Shown here: positions 6,757-13,626 of the stretch, piece by piece | Numbering within the stretch: position 1 is the stretch's first letter | Layout: the number at the start of each line of letters is the position of its first letter | Source: a virus | Virus record (IMG/VR): IMGVR_UViG_3300006919_000252 | Coordinates: 1-31,119 of that record | Strand: one strand, 5' to 3' | DNA: 31,119 bases | The notes under the pieces: generated by a model | What the model was told of the DNA's origin: nothing | What the model saw: the letters and a program-made list of their open reading frames with translations, nothing else | Databases searched by the model: none | Program-made: the position numbers and the translations under genes

Positions 6757-7147
6757 AGCTAAAAAGGCAACAAGAAAAAAAGCTGCTCCAAAATCTAAAG
6801 GTCTTGGAGATAGTATAGAAAAATTCACTAAGAAAACAGGAATAAAAAAAGTAGTGGAGAAAGTAAGCGAGGTTACAGGAATTGACTGTGGATGTGATGA
6901 AAGGAAAGCATTACTAAATAAGATGTTTCCGTATAGAAGCACTAATTGTTTAACAGACGATGAGTATAACTGGCTCGATGTTTTTTATAAAAGCAGAAAG
7001 TCAACATTAACACACGAGGAGCAAACAAAAATGGTAGCTATACACAACAGAGTGCTAGCATCAAGAAGGCAAGTCAGCTCATGTGGTTCATGTGTAAGAG
7101 AAATGGTTAACGTAATGAAAAAATTATATTTAGAATATAAGGGTTAA
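6740..7147 (+). CDS. Cys-rich phage protein with basic N-terminus, 135 aa
   Basis: A 135-residue protein. The first 25 residues are Lys/Ala-rich and histone-like (KQAKAKKATRKKAAPKSKGL). Next come GLGDSIEKFTKKTGIKKVVE, then a motif CGCDERKALLNKMFPY, another Cys in TNCLTDDEYNWL, and a late SSCGSCVREM (CxxC). The CGC plus CxxC arrangement suggests a small metal-binding fold. Proteins with the CGCDERK-LN-FP signature are frequent in Bacteroidota phages, but their function is unknown. It overlaps the sigma-like gene by 17 nt. Confidence 0.68.
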   Translation: MAKQAKAKKATRKKAAPKSKGLGDSIEKFTKKTGIKKVVEKVSEVTGIDCGCDERKALLNKMFPYRSTNCLTDDEYNWLDVFYKSRKSTLTHEEQTKMVAIHNRVLASRRQVSSCGSCVREMVNVMKKLYLEYKG

Positions 7148-7326
7148 TGTTTAATTCCTATAAAATAAATGATAAGGTTGATGAACAATTAAAGGCAATT
7201 AAGCTTTTAGCATTACAGGGATATACAGTACTGGATTTAGAAGGAAACATAATAGACAAATGGAACTTTGATAAAAAAGAAAAACCCGTTATTTCTCCTT
7301 TGAGATATAACACGAGAAATAGATAA
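7147..7326 (+). CDS. Hypothetical small protein, 59 aa
   Basis: A 59-codon frame whose ATG shares its A with the previous TAA (TAATG). It begins MFNSYKINDKVDEQLKAIKL and contains GYTVLDLEGNIIDKWN. It resembles short phage proteins with a single strand-turn-strand and no known role. The coupling and absence of any other gene here support it. Confidence 0.55.
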   Translation: MFNSYKINDKVDEQLKAIKLLALQGYTVLDLEGNIIDKWNFDKKEKPVISPLRYNTRNR

Positions 7327-7340
7327 TAAATAAAAAAAAT

Positions 7341-7493
7341 ATGTCAAAATCAAAATCAGAACCAATAAGTAATGAAATTTTTGAACATTTTAGAAAGCAA
7401 GAGAGAGAGGTTAAAATTGCAATTAACATTCTCAAAAAAAATGGCTTTTCTGTAAATGATAGAAAAAATAAATTAGTTATATATAGAGATTAA
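7341..7493 (+). CDS. Hypothetical small protein, 50 aa
   Basis: A 50-codon frame, starting after an A-rich leader (AAATAAAAAAAATATG) and ending directly before the ATG of the NinB-like gene. It contains a helix (NEIFEHFRKQEREVKIAINI) and a final beta hairpin (NGFSVNDRKNKLVIYRD). It looks like a duplicated or sister gene of the preceding 59-aa ORF in layout: a helix followed by a short hairpin containing a turn. No function is recognised. Confidence 0.5.
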   Translation: MSKSKSEPISNEIFEHFRKQEREVKIAINILKKNGFSVNDRKNKLVIYRD

Positions 7494-7925
7494 ATGAAGA
7501 GTATAGCTGTTATGTCACGAGTTTTAAACGGAAAGCTAGTGAGAAACAAAAGCATGATAGCTAATGCTGTTAAACACTTTGAGGGAAAGGATGTCGAAGT
7601 AATAATTAAGATGAAAAGAAAGTACAGAAGCTCCCCTCAAAATGCTTACTACTTTGGAGTAATTATTCCAATAGCAGTAAATGCAATATATAACGAATGG
7701 GGAGAAGTATGGTCTAAAGAGAAAGCTCACGAGTTTTTTAAAAATAGATTTCTATTTAATGAAAGAGTAAATGAAGAGACAGCAGAGATAATACAGATAC
7801 CTAAGTCTACAACTGATAACTCTACAATAGAACAAGAGGAGTATCATTTAAAATGTGTAGAGTTTTTAAGGGAGTGGTTTAATGTAGAAGTACCACTACC
7901 TAATGAAAATATAAAAATTGAATAA
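7494..7925 (+). CDS. NinB-like phage recombination protein
   Basis: A 143-residue protein. The segment RSSPQNAYYFGVIIPIAVNA, then WSKEKAHEFFKNRFLF, IPKSTTDNSTIEQEEYHLKC and LREWFNVEVPLPNENIKIE follows the NinB (lambda Orf-like) pattern: a conserved R-S-x-x-Q-N-A entry, a middle helix and the STT-x-S-x-x-E motif. Lambda Orf/NinB binds ssDNA and assists Red or RecF-pathway recombination. Here no Red-type exonuclease or annealase was recognised. It probably works with the SSB-like protein or host RecA. It starts directly at the previous stop. Confidence 0.75.
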   Translation: MKSIAVMSRVLNGKLVRNKSMIANAVKHFEGKDVEVIIKMKRKYRSSPQNAYYFGVIIPIAVNAIYNEWGEVWSKEKAHEFFKNRFLFNERVNEETAEIIQIPKSTTDNSTIEQEEYHLKCVEFLREWFNVEVPLPNENIKIE

Positions 7926-8155
7926 TGATAAAACAAAATAATAGCAATCGAAAATATGTGGAGTATTATTTAAAAATAAAATGGCCAAAAATTAAAAATC
8001 CAGATTTTTTAATTCCCAAAACAGAAACTTTTAACAACTATTATATAAGAGTTTATGACGATATAAGGTTAAGTTATTTTAGTACAGAAAATCTTAAATA
8101 TAACAAATTAAAAAAATGGTATAATGATTATAAAAAAAACAAGTTACATCGTTAA
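7925..8155 (+). CDS. Hypothetical basic protein, 76 aa
   Basis: A 76-residue Lys/Asn/Tyr-rich protein (KYVEYYLKIKWPKIKNPDFL ... LKKWYNDYKKNKLHR). The ATG shares a base with the previous TAA. It is basic and may bind nucleic acid, but no domain is recognised. The 43 bases to the terminase gene are otherwise empty. Confidence 0.55.
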   Translation: MIKQNNSNRKYVEYYLKIKWPKIKNPDFLIPKTETFNNYYIRVYDDIRLSYFSTENLKYNKLKKWYNDYKKNKLHR

Positions 8156-8198
8156 TAGTTAAGACAAAATAAAATTGATTAATCAATCTTTTTCAATT

Positions 8199-8447
8199 AT
8201 GGATAAAAGAAAATATAATGGAGGCAAAAGAGTAGGAGCAGGTAGAAAGCCTAAATCTGAAGAGCAAGATTTAATAGAAAAATTAGATTTGATTATTAAC
8301 GAAGAAGATGTTATAAAACAACTTAAAGAATTAATAGCAGACGGAGATTTAAGAGCCATACAGCTTTATCTAAATTATCGTAGGGGTAGACCTATTGAAA
8401 CTAAAGACATAACAATAAATGAAGATATGCCTTTGTTTATAGATTAG
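8199..8447 (+). CDS. terS: Terminase small subunit-like protein
   Basis: An 82-residue protein starting at ATG 8199. A longer frame would begin at TTG 8175 in a non-coding-looking stretch. The start GGKRVGAGRKPKSEEQ, followed by a helical region (DLRAIQLYLNYRRGRPIETK) and the tail NEDMPLFID, is the pattern of the short protein that precedes TerL in Bacteroidota phages. It is expected to recognise the pac or cos site and recruit the large subunit. It is short for a TerS, so it is named by context as well as sequence. It ends one base before the terL start. Confidence 0.75.
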   Translation: MDKRKYNGGKRVGAGRKPKSEEQDLIEKLDLIINEEDVIKQLKELIADGDLRAIQLYLNYRRGRPIETKDITINEDMPLFID

Positions 8448-8448
8448 T

Positions 8449-9618
8449 ATGCAAGTTAAAAAAACCTTAGCCTTAAATAAACTACTAAACCTAAACAGTA
8501 GAACTAAGATTATTAGAGGAGGGAGTTCAGCAGGAAAAACAATAGCTATTCTTATAATCCTAATTGACTATGCTATTAAAAACAAAGGCAAAGAAATAAG
8601 TGTAGTATCAGAATCTATTCCTCACTTGCGTAGAGGAGCTTTAAAAGACTTTCTAAGTATCTTAAAGAGCCTGAATAGGTATTATGAAAAGAAGTTCAAT
8701 AGAAGTACTTTAAAATACGAATTTAGTAATGGCTCTTATATAGAGTTTTTCTCCACAGACCAACCGGACAAACTAAGAGGAGCAAGAAGAACAGACTTGT
8801 ACATAAACGAATGTAACAATGTGCCTTTTGATGCTTACCAACAACTAGCAGTTAGAACAAGTGGAAACATCTGGCTAGACTATAATCCTGCAAATCTATT
8901 TTGGGTAGATAAAGAACTGATAGGACAGAGTGATACTGACTTTGTTACACTAACCTACAAAGACAATGACAGTCTACCAGAATCAATAGTTAAAGAAATA
9001 GAGAAAGCAAGAGACAAAGCTAAGACTTCTACATACTGGGCTAATTGGTGGAAAGTATATGGATTAGGTGAAATAGGAAGCTTAGAGGGAGTTTGTATTT
9101 CTGACTGGAAAGAGATTGATAAGATACCAGAAGATGCAAGACTGCTTTGTGGAGGCATGGACTTTGGCTATTCTGTTGACGCTTCAACTTATATAAGATT
9201 ATACAAATGGAATAGTGCTTACATATTTGATGAAATGCTTTATAGAAAAGGTATGCACAATAGAGATATTAGCTTATTTTTTACAAACCAACATATAAGA
9301 GAAAACATTTATGCTGATTCTGCAGAACCTAAATCAATAGCTGAATTAAAAAACTATGGTCATGCAGTTTATCCTGTAACAAAAGGTAGAGATTCAATTA
9401 TCTATGGAATTAATTTAATGAATCAAAATGAAATCTATGTAACTAGAAGAAGTAAGAATCTAATTAAGGAGCTTCAGGGTTATATATGGGCAAAAGACAA
9501 AGAGGGTAATGACTTACAAAAACCTACTGGAACACATCCAGATTGCATTGATGCAGCTAGATATGCTTTAATGATGCAGCTAGAAAATCCAAACAGAGGA
9601 GAATATCATTTTTATTAA
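8449..9618 (+). CDS. terL: Terminase large subunit (packaging ATPase-nuclease)
   Basis: A 389-residue motor protein that cuts and pumps DNA into the procapsid. The ATPase domain has a Walker A at residues 23-31 (RGGSSAGKT) and a Walker B with catalytic Glu at 116-121 (DLYINE). The C-terminal RNase H-like nuclease shows Asp238 (GGMDFGYS), Asp290 (YADSAEPKS) and Asp365/Asp368 (HPDCIDAARYA). All catalytic positions are present, so the gene is intact. It resembles the terminases of phages with 3'-cos or headful packaging. Which of these applies here cannot be told from this gene alone. Confidence 0.96.
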   Translation: MQVKKTLALNKLLNLNSRTKIIRGGSSAGKTIAILIILIDYAIKNKGKEISVVSESIPHLRRGALKDFLSILKSLNRYYEKKFNRSTLKYEFSNGSYIEFFSTDQPDKLRGARRTDLYINECNNVPFDAYQQLAVRTSGNIWLDYNPANLFWVDKELIGQSDTDFVTLTYKDNDSLPESIVKEIEKARDKAKTSTYWANWWKVYGLGEIGSLEGVCISDWKEIDKIPEDARLLCGGMDFGYSVDASTYIRLYKWNSAYIFDEMLYRKGMHNRDISLFFTNQHIRENIYADSAEPKSIAELKNYGHAVYPVTKGRDSIIYGINLMNQNEIYVTRRSKNLIKELQGYIWAKDKEGNDLQKPTGTHPDCIDAARYALMMQLENPNRGEYHFY

Positions 9619-9628
9619 ATAAATACAT

Positions 9629-9674
9629 AAAGTATTGCATAGTATTACAAATAGTATTATATTAGCAGTATAAT
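9629..9674 (+). promoter_or_regulatory. Repeat-rich promoter region after terL
   Basis: AAAGTATTG-CATA-GTATT (9629-9646) is the second copy of the word seen at 5820. It is followed by a third AGTATT (9653) and TATAAT (9669-9674), with TATTGCA and TGCAAT forming an inverted pair across the block. This is the only sizeable gap (94 nt) between terL and the tiny genes downstream. It probably drives the short transcript ending at the terminator 10031. Confidence 0.4.
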
Positions 9675-9712
9675 TGCAATGAAGCAGTTATGTAAACAAA
9701 AAAATAATAAAT

Positions 9713-9868
9713 ATGAAAATGCCTAAAAACAGAGATTACGTTGATTACAATGCCTTAAATCCTATTCAGAAACAATACATAAATGATTGTATTTTGTTAG
9801 AAAATTTAGGAAAGCCAAATGACTTATTAGACGACTTATACAGAGCGGCTTATTTAAAAGATAATTAA
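9713..9868 (+). CDS. Hypothetical small protein, 51 aa
   Basis: A 51-codon frame starting at ATG 9713 after an A-rich leader. The product is acidic and helical (NALNPIQKQYINDCILLENL, PNDLLDDLYRAAYLKDN). It is followed after 20 nt by a ribbon-helix-helix gene, so it may be its co-transcribed partner. This pairing resembles small DNA-binding regulatory or toxin-antitoxin-like pairs, but neither member shows toxin features. Confidence 0.55.
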   Translation: MKMPKNRDYVDYNALNPIQKQYINDCILLENLGKPNDLLDDLYRAAYLKDN

Positions 9869-9888
9869 TAATTAAACAAAATATTTAA

Positions 9889-10023
9889 ATGAAAGAAAAG
9901 AAAATACCTATAAGCTTTAGACTTGACAAAGATATTCTAGACAAAGTAAAGATTAAAGCTGAGAAAGAAAACAGGTCTATAAACAATACAGTAGAAACCA
10001 TTCTCAAACAATCTTTAAAATAA
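9889..10023 (+). CDS. Ribbon-helix-helix (Arc/CopG-type) DNA-binding protein, 44 aa
   Basis: A 44-residue protein: a basic N-terminal strand (KKIPISFRLDKDI), helix DKVKIKAEKENRS, a turn with Asn (INN), and helix TVETILKQSLK. That is the minimal RHH fold, in which the paired strands insert into the DNA major groove. It would act as a dimeric repressor. It is the last gene of its transcript, ended by the terminator at 10031. Targets may include its own promoter region with repeated AGTATT words. Family recognition is good despite the small size. Confidence 0.75.
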   Translation: MKEKKIPISFRLDKDILDKVKIKAEKENRSINNTVETILKQSLK

Positions 10024-10030
10024 TCTTCAC

Positions 10031-10058
10031 ACCCTTTCATCTGAGAGGGTTTTTTTTT
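10031..10058 (+). terminator. Rho-independent terminator after the packaging block
   Basis: An eight-base-pair stem (ACCCTTTC / GAGAGGGT, one T-G wobble) with a four-base loop ATCT is followed by eight T. It separates the terL/RHH transcript from the tail operon, which has its own promoter-like element 16 bases further on. Confidence 0.92.
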
Positions 10059-10073
10059 GCAATAGGGTGGAGT

Positions 10074-10100
10074 ACACTTTGTGATTTTATCGTACATATA
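10074..10100 (+). promoter_or_regulatory. Late promoter-like element, copy 1 (ACACTTT-N9-TCGTACATATA)
   Basis: The element lies 16 bases after the terminator and 2 bases before the ATG of the tail chaperone gene. It has exactly the same two words and the same 9-nt spacing as copies at 17571 and 18389. TATAGT could act as a -10 (10097-10102) and ACACTTT as a -35-like box 16 bases upstream. A start point at normal distance would fall at or inside the ATG, so a leaderless transcript or a slightly different start codon must be considered. Confidence 0.72.
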
Positions 10101-10102
10101 GT

Positions 10103-10774
10103 ATGAAAGTTAAAATCCTAGTACCTGAAACACTATCAGAAATAACATTAGAGCAATATCAAAAGTTCTTAAAGATTTCTAATGACAATGAAGATAGTTT
10201 GTTTCTGCAACAGAAAATGGTAGAGATATTCTGCAACATTGAATTAAAGAATGTGCTAAATATTAAATACACCTCCATAAACAAAATAACAAAACACCTT
10301 AACAAACTGTTTGAACAAAAACCAAAGTTTATTACATCTTTTAATAGAGGTGAGTTAGAATTTGGATTTATACCTAAGCTAGACGATATGACCTTTGGAG
10401 AATATGTAGACCTAGATTCCACATTAACAGACTGGGAAACTATGCACAAAGCTATGGGTGTATTATTTAGACCTATAACACTTAAACAAAATAACAAGTA
10501 TTTAATTGAGGACTATGAGACATATGACAAATACGATATGCAGAAAATGCCATTAGATATTGTACTTGGTTCATTAGTTTTTTTTTGGAGTTTAAGCAAA
10601 GAGTTAATGAATCATATTCCGAGTTATTTCAAACAGGAAGTGGAGAATCTGACCTCTCAGCAAAAGCAAACTTTGGAAGAAAGTGGAATTGGTATTCAAG
10701 CATTTATAGACTTAGTAACTCAGACGTTACCCAAATTGATGAAGTTACCAAGTTACCAGTCCATCAATGTTTAA
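10103..10774 (+). CDS. Tail assembly chaperone, zero-frame (G-like) product
   Basis: A 223-residue protein (KVKILVPETLSEITLEQYQK ... FGEYVDLDSTLTDWETMHKA, GVLFRPI) of the type preceding tail genes in Bacteroidota phages. It has no enzymatic motif. Near codon 160 lies a run of nine T (10578-10586). After it the zero frame continues with a helical end (ELMNHIPSYFKQEVENLTSQ), while the -1 frame is also open and ends neatly at the next gene. This is the G/GT arrangement of lambda-like phages, in which a minority of ribosomes shift and add the T domain. Such chaperones coat the tape measure during tail assembly. Confidence 0.78.
   Translation: MKVKILVPETLSEITLEQYQKFLKISNDNEDSLFLQQKMVEIFCNIELKNVLNIKYTSINKITKHLNKLFEQKPKFITSFNRGELEFGFIPKLDDMTFGEYVDLDSTLTDWETMHKAMGVLFRPITLKQNNKYLIEDYETYDKYDMQKMPLDIVLGSLVFFWSLSKELMNHIPSYFKQEVENLTSQQKQTLEESGIGIQAFIDLVTQTLPKLMKLPSYQSINV
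10578..10586 (+). promoter_or_regulatory. Programmed -1 ribosomal frameshift slippery run
   Basis: Nine consecutive T are read GTT TTT TTT TGG in the zero frame, giving an ideal slippery heptamer T TTT TTT at 10579-10585. A -1 slip continues TTG GAG TTT AAG in the frame ending at 10839. No strong downstream hairpin is evident, so the run alone may suffice. A homopolymer run is also where sequencing errors collect, which is the main alternative. Confidence 0.72.
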
Positions 10775-10839
10775 TGTTTTTGACTTTTGAAAAAGAGAAA
10801 ATAGAACTTGAAAGAAGAATGATAAAGAGTAAGATATGA
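10585..10839 (+). CDS. Tail chaperone T domain, reached by -1 frameshift (GT fusion, 245 aa)
   Basis: An open -1 frame of 84 codons overlapping the end of the G-like gene for 190 nt and extending 65 nt beyond it. There is no ATG. The only possible start codon is a TTG formed by the slippery run itself, and three stops lie closely upstream (10507-10527), so entry by frameshift is the simple explanation. The product contains NFGRKWNWYSSIYRLSNSDV, EVTKLPVHQCLMFLTFEKEK and ELERRMIKSKI, a well-composed domain unlike a random frame. The stop overlaps the next ATG as ATGA. The shifted protein would be 161 + 84 residues. Confidence 0.75.
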   Translation: MEFKQRVNESYSELFQTGSGESDLSAKANFGRKWNWYSSIYRLSNSDVTQIDEVTKLPVHQCLMFLTFEKEKIELERRMIKSKI

Positions 10840-11123
10840 AAGAGTTTTTAGTAGAGGAGCTTTATGAAAGAGGATTAATTCCTTATGATGAAAGTATTGT
10901 TCTAGCTGAAGGCTTTGAAGATGCTATGGTTGGCATATCTACTACTAATCCTAAAAGAGCTATATACGATTATTGGAAATGTCTGGATTGTTTAATAAAA
11001 GCAAAAGTCACACAGGAAGTTTTTGAATTTGATGCAGCTTTAGAATGGCTAGACGATTACATAAAAGAAGCAAACAATAGTGATATAAACTCATTCACTC
11101 CAATATTTATAAAAACAATATGA
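10836..11123 (+). CDS. Hypothetical tail-cassette protein, 95 aa
   Basis: A 95-residue acidic protein (VEELYERGLIPYDESIVLAE, GISTTNPKRAIYDYWKCLDC, EFDAALEWLDDYIKEAN). It is linked by ATGA overlaps to both the frameshifted chaperone gene and the tail completion gene, so it belongs to the tail operon. I do not recognise its family. The small, acidic, helical character would suit an assembly factor rather than a major virion part. Confidence 0.6.
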   Translation: MKEFLVEELYERGLIPYDESIVLAEGFEDAMVGISTTNPKRAIYDYWKCLDCLIKAKVTQEVFEFDAALEWLDDYIKEANNSDINSFTPIFIKTI

Positions 11124-11575
11124 CAACTTATTATAATATAATTGACACACTTAAAACAGCTTTAGAAGCAGAACCTTTTGTTAATACTGTAAGCTATGGA
11201 AACATCTATGACATTGACTTAGCTAAACAAACCATATTTCCATTATCACACATTATGGTCAATCAAGCTACTATCTCTGCTCCAACAACAACATTTAATG
11301 TGACTATTATGTGCATGGATATTGTAGACAATCCTAAAACAGAAAGTGCTTCTGCATTTCTAGGAAACTCTAACGAGCAAGACATTCTAAACACACAGCT
11401 TAATATAGCAGCTAGAATAGTAAGTAAGCTAATGAGAGGAGATTTATTTAGCGACTTGTATCAGGTAGAGGGAACAGCAAGCTGTGAGCCTTTTAACGAA
11501 AGGTTTGAGAATAGTTTAACAGGATGGGCAGTAACTTTTGACGTAGTAGTTCCAACAAATATGACAATTTGCTAA
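11120..11575 (+). CDS. Tail completion/terminator-like protein, 151 aa
   Basis: A 151-residue alpha/beta protein: an N-terminal helix (YYNIIDTLKTALEAEPFVNT), a central strand with ISAPTTTFNVTIMCMDIVDN, a helix of NTQLNIAARIVSKLMRGDLF, and final strands (NSLTGWAVTFDVVVPTNMTI). That layout resembles the tail terminator or completion proteins that cap the tube and join it to the neck. It is followed directly by a gp10-like gene, which supports a neck role. The family is not certain. Confidence 0.6.
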   Translation: MTTYYNIIDTLKTALEAEPFVNTVSYGNIYDIDLAKQTIFPLSHIMVNQATISAPTTTFNVTIMCMDIVDNPKTESASAFLGNSNEQDILNTQLNIAARIVSKLMRGDLFSDLYQVEGTASCEPFNERFENSLTGWAVTFDVVVPTNMTIC

Positions 11576-12060
11576 TGGAATTAAAAGAGATACAAAGAGA
11601 GTTGAATAGGTTTGGAAAGTATGTAGTCCAACAATCAAGAAGCAATCTTACTAAACAAAAAAAGAATGTAAATAAAACACTTTATAATTCTATTGGATAT
11701 AACCTAGAGAAAACTGCTGAGGGTTTCAGTCTGTCTTTTGAAATGGAAGATTATGGAGAATTTCAAGATAAAGGGGTGAGTGGTATAAAAAGAAAATTTA
11801 ACACACCTTTTAAATACACAAATAAAATGCCTCCTCCTAAAGCATTTGATAAATGGGGAGTAATTAAAGGAATAGCTCCAAGAGGTAAAGGAGGACAGTT
11901 TGAAAAACGTAAATCATTAGACTTTGCTTTAGCTAAAAGCATTTATTACAAAGGTATAAGACCAAGTATGTTTTTTACTAAACCCTTTGAAAAAGCCTTT
12001 GAAAGACTGCCTGAAGAATTAGCAGAATCATTAGTAAAAGACATAACAGAAAATATTTAA
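11575..12060 (+). CDS. HK97 gp10-like neck/tail protein
   Basis: A 161-residue protein starting at ATG 11575 (sharing a base with the previous TAA). A slightly longer frame would need TTG 11569. It has a helical N-terminus (KEIQRELNRFGKYVVQQSRS), SLSFEMEDYGEFQDKGVSG, and a C-terminus with RPSMFFTKPFEKAFERLPEE. The order of basic helix, a -Y-x-x-F-x-D-x-G- strand and a C-terminal PSMFF helix is that of HK97 gp10-type proteins at the head-tail joint. Assignment is by pattern and location. Confidence 0.65.
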   Translation: MELKEIQRELNRFGKYVVQQSRSNLTKQKKNVNKTLYNSIGYNLEKTAEGFSLSFEMEDYGEFQDKGVSGIKRKFNTPFKYTNKMPPPKAFDKWGVIKGIAPRGKGGQFEKRKSLDFALAKSIYYKGIRPSMFFTKPFEKAFERLPEELAESLVKDITENI

Positions 12061-12063
12061 AAC

Positions 12064-13626
12064 ATGAGTGCAATAATAAATGCTAGAAGTCCATACTTTA
12101 TAAAAATAACTCCCTCACAGGGAAGTATAGAATCAGCAACAATGACATTGTATATTTACTCAGGTACTTATACAGCTTCTCCATCTCCATCACAATACAC
12201 ATTAACAAAAACAGCCATATCAGGAAACAACTATATAGCCTTTGAAATAAGCTCACTTGTCAAAGATTATTTAGAAACAGAGTATGGAAACTTTTCAACA
12301 GACGGAGTTTGGGTTAAAACCTCTACTGTTATAACTAAAGATTCTGGAACAACAACTGCAACAACAGCAAACAAGCTAGTAGACAGCACTCAAAACTTTA
12401 CAACTTCAGTCCAAATTGGTGATACTGTTAACAATACTACAGACGGAACAACAGCAACTATTTCTGCAATAGATAGCAATACTACTCTTAGCCTAAGTTC
12501 CGATATTATGACAAGTGGAGAAACTTATAACATAAGACAAACAGCAGCAGCAGAAGATGCCACTCCTTACTTAGCTTTTGATGGGTTTGGATATTTTGAA
12601 GAAGGTGTAAACCCTAGAACAGCTACAAATCCTATAAACACAGTAGTCACAGGAACAACCGATGGAGTAACAGTAGCTTTTAAATTACAAGACTCAACTC
12701 AAAACTTTTTAGACACAGTAAGTCTAGGAGATACTGTAAACAATTTAAGTGAGGGAGGTAGTACTACAATTAGTGCTATAGAAAGTAATACATCATTAGC
12801 ATTAGCTGCTGATATTATGGTTTCAACTCCTGACAATTATAGCATTGTAGCTAGACCTGATTACACACCTGCTTTATTACAAAGCAATACAACTATATAT
12901 TTTAAACAGGGTACTGACATTGTCTTTCCAGTATTTGCAGAAGCAGAGCCTACAATAACATTTATAAGTGGAGGAGGAGCAAACATCAAATGGGAAAGGA
13001 CTGATGAGTTCTGGAACTTATACCAAAATTACTGGGGTTCTATTTTAACTCCTATTGTAGTTCCTGATTCTACCGATTCAACAGAAAAGATAGTTTACAT
13101 AAGAGTAACTCCGACTCTGACATTACAAACAGGAGATACTATTACAGTAGTTTCTACTAAGACAGGCTATGAGCAAAGTTTTACTTTAACCCTAGAGGCT
13201 GTATGTGAGCCTAAGTATGAGCAACTACAAGTAATCTTTTATAACAAGTTTGGAGCTTTACAAATCATGCCATTTTTTAAAAGGTCACAAAAAAGCTTAA
13301 GTGTTAAAGGAAGCACTTACAACAGAAATATAATGGACTTTACCTCTTCTCCTAGTTATGATATTTCTAAACATAGTATTGCAACCTATGGAGTCAATGG
13401 TAGTGAATCTATTGAAATGAATACAGGATTTATTAACGAGAGCTTTAACGAAGTCATTGAAGAAATAATGCTTAGTAAACAAATATTTGTAGATGACGGA
13501 AACAATGTCTTGCCAATAAACATAAAAACTAAAAGCTTAACATTTAAAAAAGGAGTCAATGAAGGACTTATAAATTATACGATGAGCTTTGATTATGCCT
13601 TTAGCACTATAAACAACATTAAATAA
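12064..13626 (+). CDS. Tail structural protein with internal duplicated beta repeat, 520 aa
   Basis: A 520-residue beta-rich protein. It carries two related 60-residue repeats at about 98-157 and 198-261, each with the pattern A-x-KLxDSTQNF, xxGDTVNNxxxG, TxSAIxSNTxLxLxxDIM and ending Y-x-I. The N-terminus (ARSPYFIKITPSQGSIESAT) and the C-terminus (PKYEQLQVIFYNKFGALQIM) resemble large tail proteins of Bacteroidota siphoviruses. The repeats look like an inserted decoration or carbohydrate-binding-like module. There is no signal peptide and no catalytic motif. It shares a base with the next ATG (TAATG). Confidence 0.65.
   Translation: MSAIINARSPYFIKITPSQGSIESATMTLYIYSGTYTASPSPSQYTLTKTAISGNNYIAFEISSLVKDYLETEYGNFSTDGVWVKTSTVITKDSGTTTATTANKLVDSTQNFTTSVQIGDTVNNTTDGTTATISAIDSNTTLSLSSDIMTSGETYNIRQTAAAEDATPYLAFDGFGYFEEGVNPRTATNPINTVVTGTTDGVTVAFKLQDSTQNFLDTVSLGDTVNNLSEGGSTTISAIESNTSLALAADIMVSTPDNYSIVARPDYTPALLQSNTTIYFKQGTDIVFPVFAEAEPTITFISGGGANIKWERTDEFWNLYQNYWGSILTPIVVPDSTDSTEKIVYIRVTPTLTLQTGDTITVVSTKTGYEQSFTLTLEAVCEPKYEQLQVIFYNKFGALQIMPFFKRSQKSLSVKGSTYNRNIMDFTSSPSYDISKHSIATYGVNGSESIEMNTGFINESFNEVIEEIMLSKQIFVDDGNNVLPINIKTKSLTFKKGVNEGLINYTMSFDYAFSTINNIK

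Noticed and set aside
8175-8198. TTG start for the small terminase
   Set aside because: The first eight residues do not look coding, and ATG 8199 gives the family-typical start.
10159-10497. 112-residue minus-strand ORF in the tail chaperone gene
   Set aside because: Antisense shadow with no promoter or neighbours on that strand.
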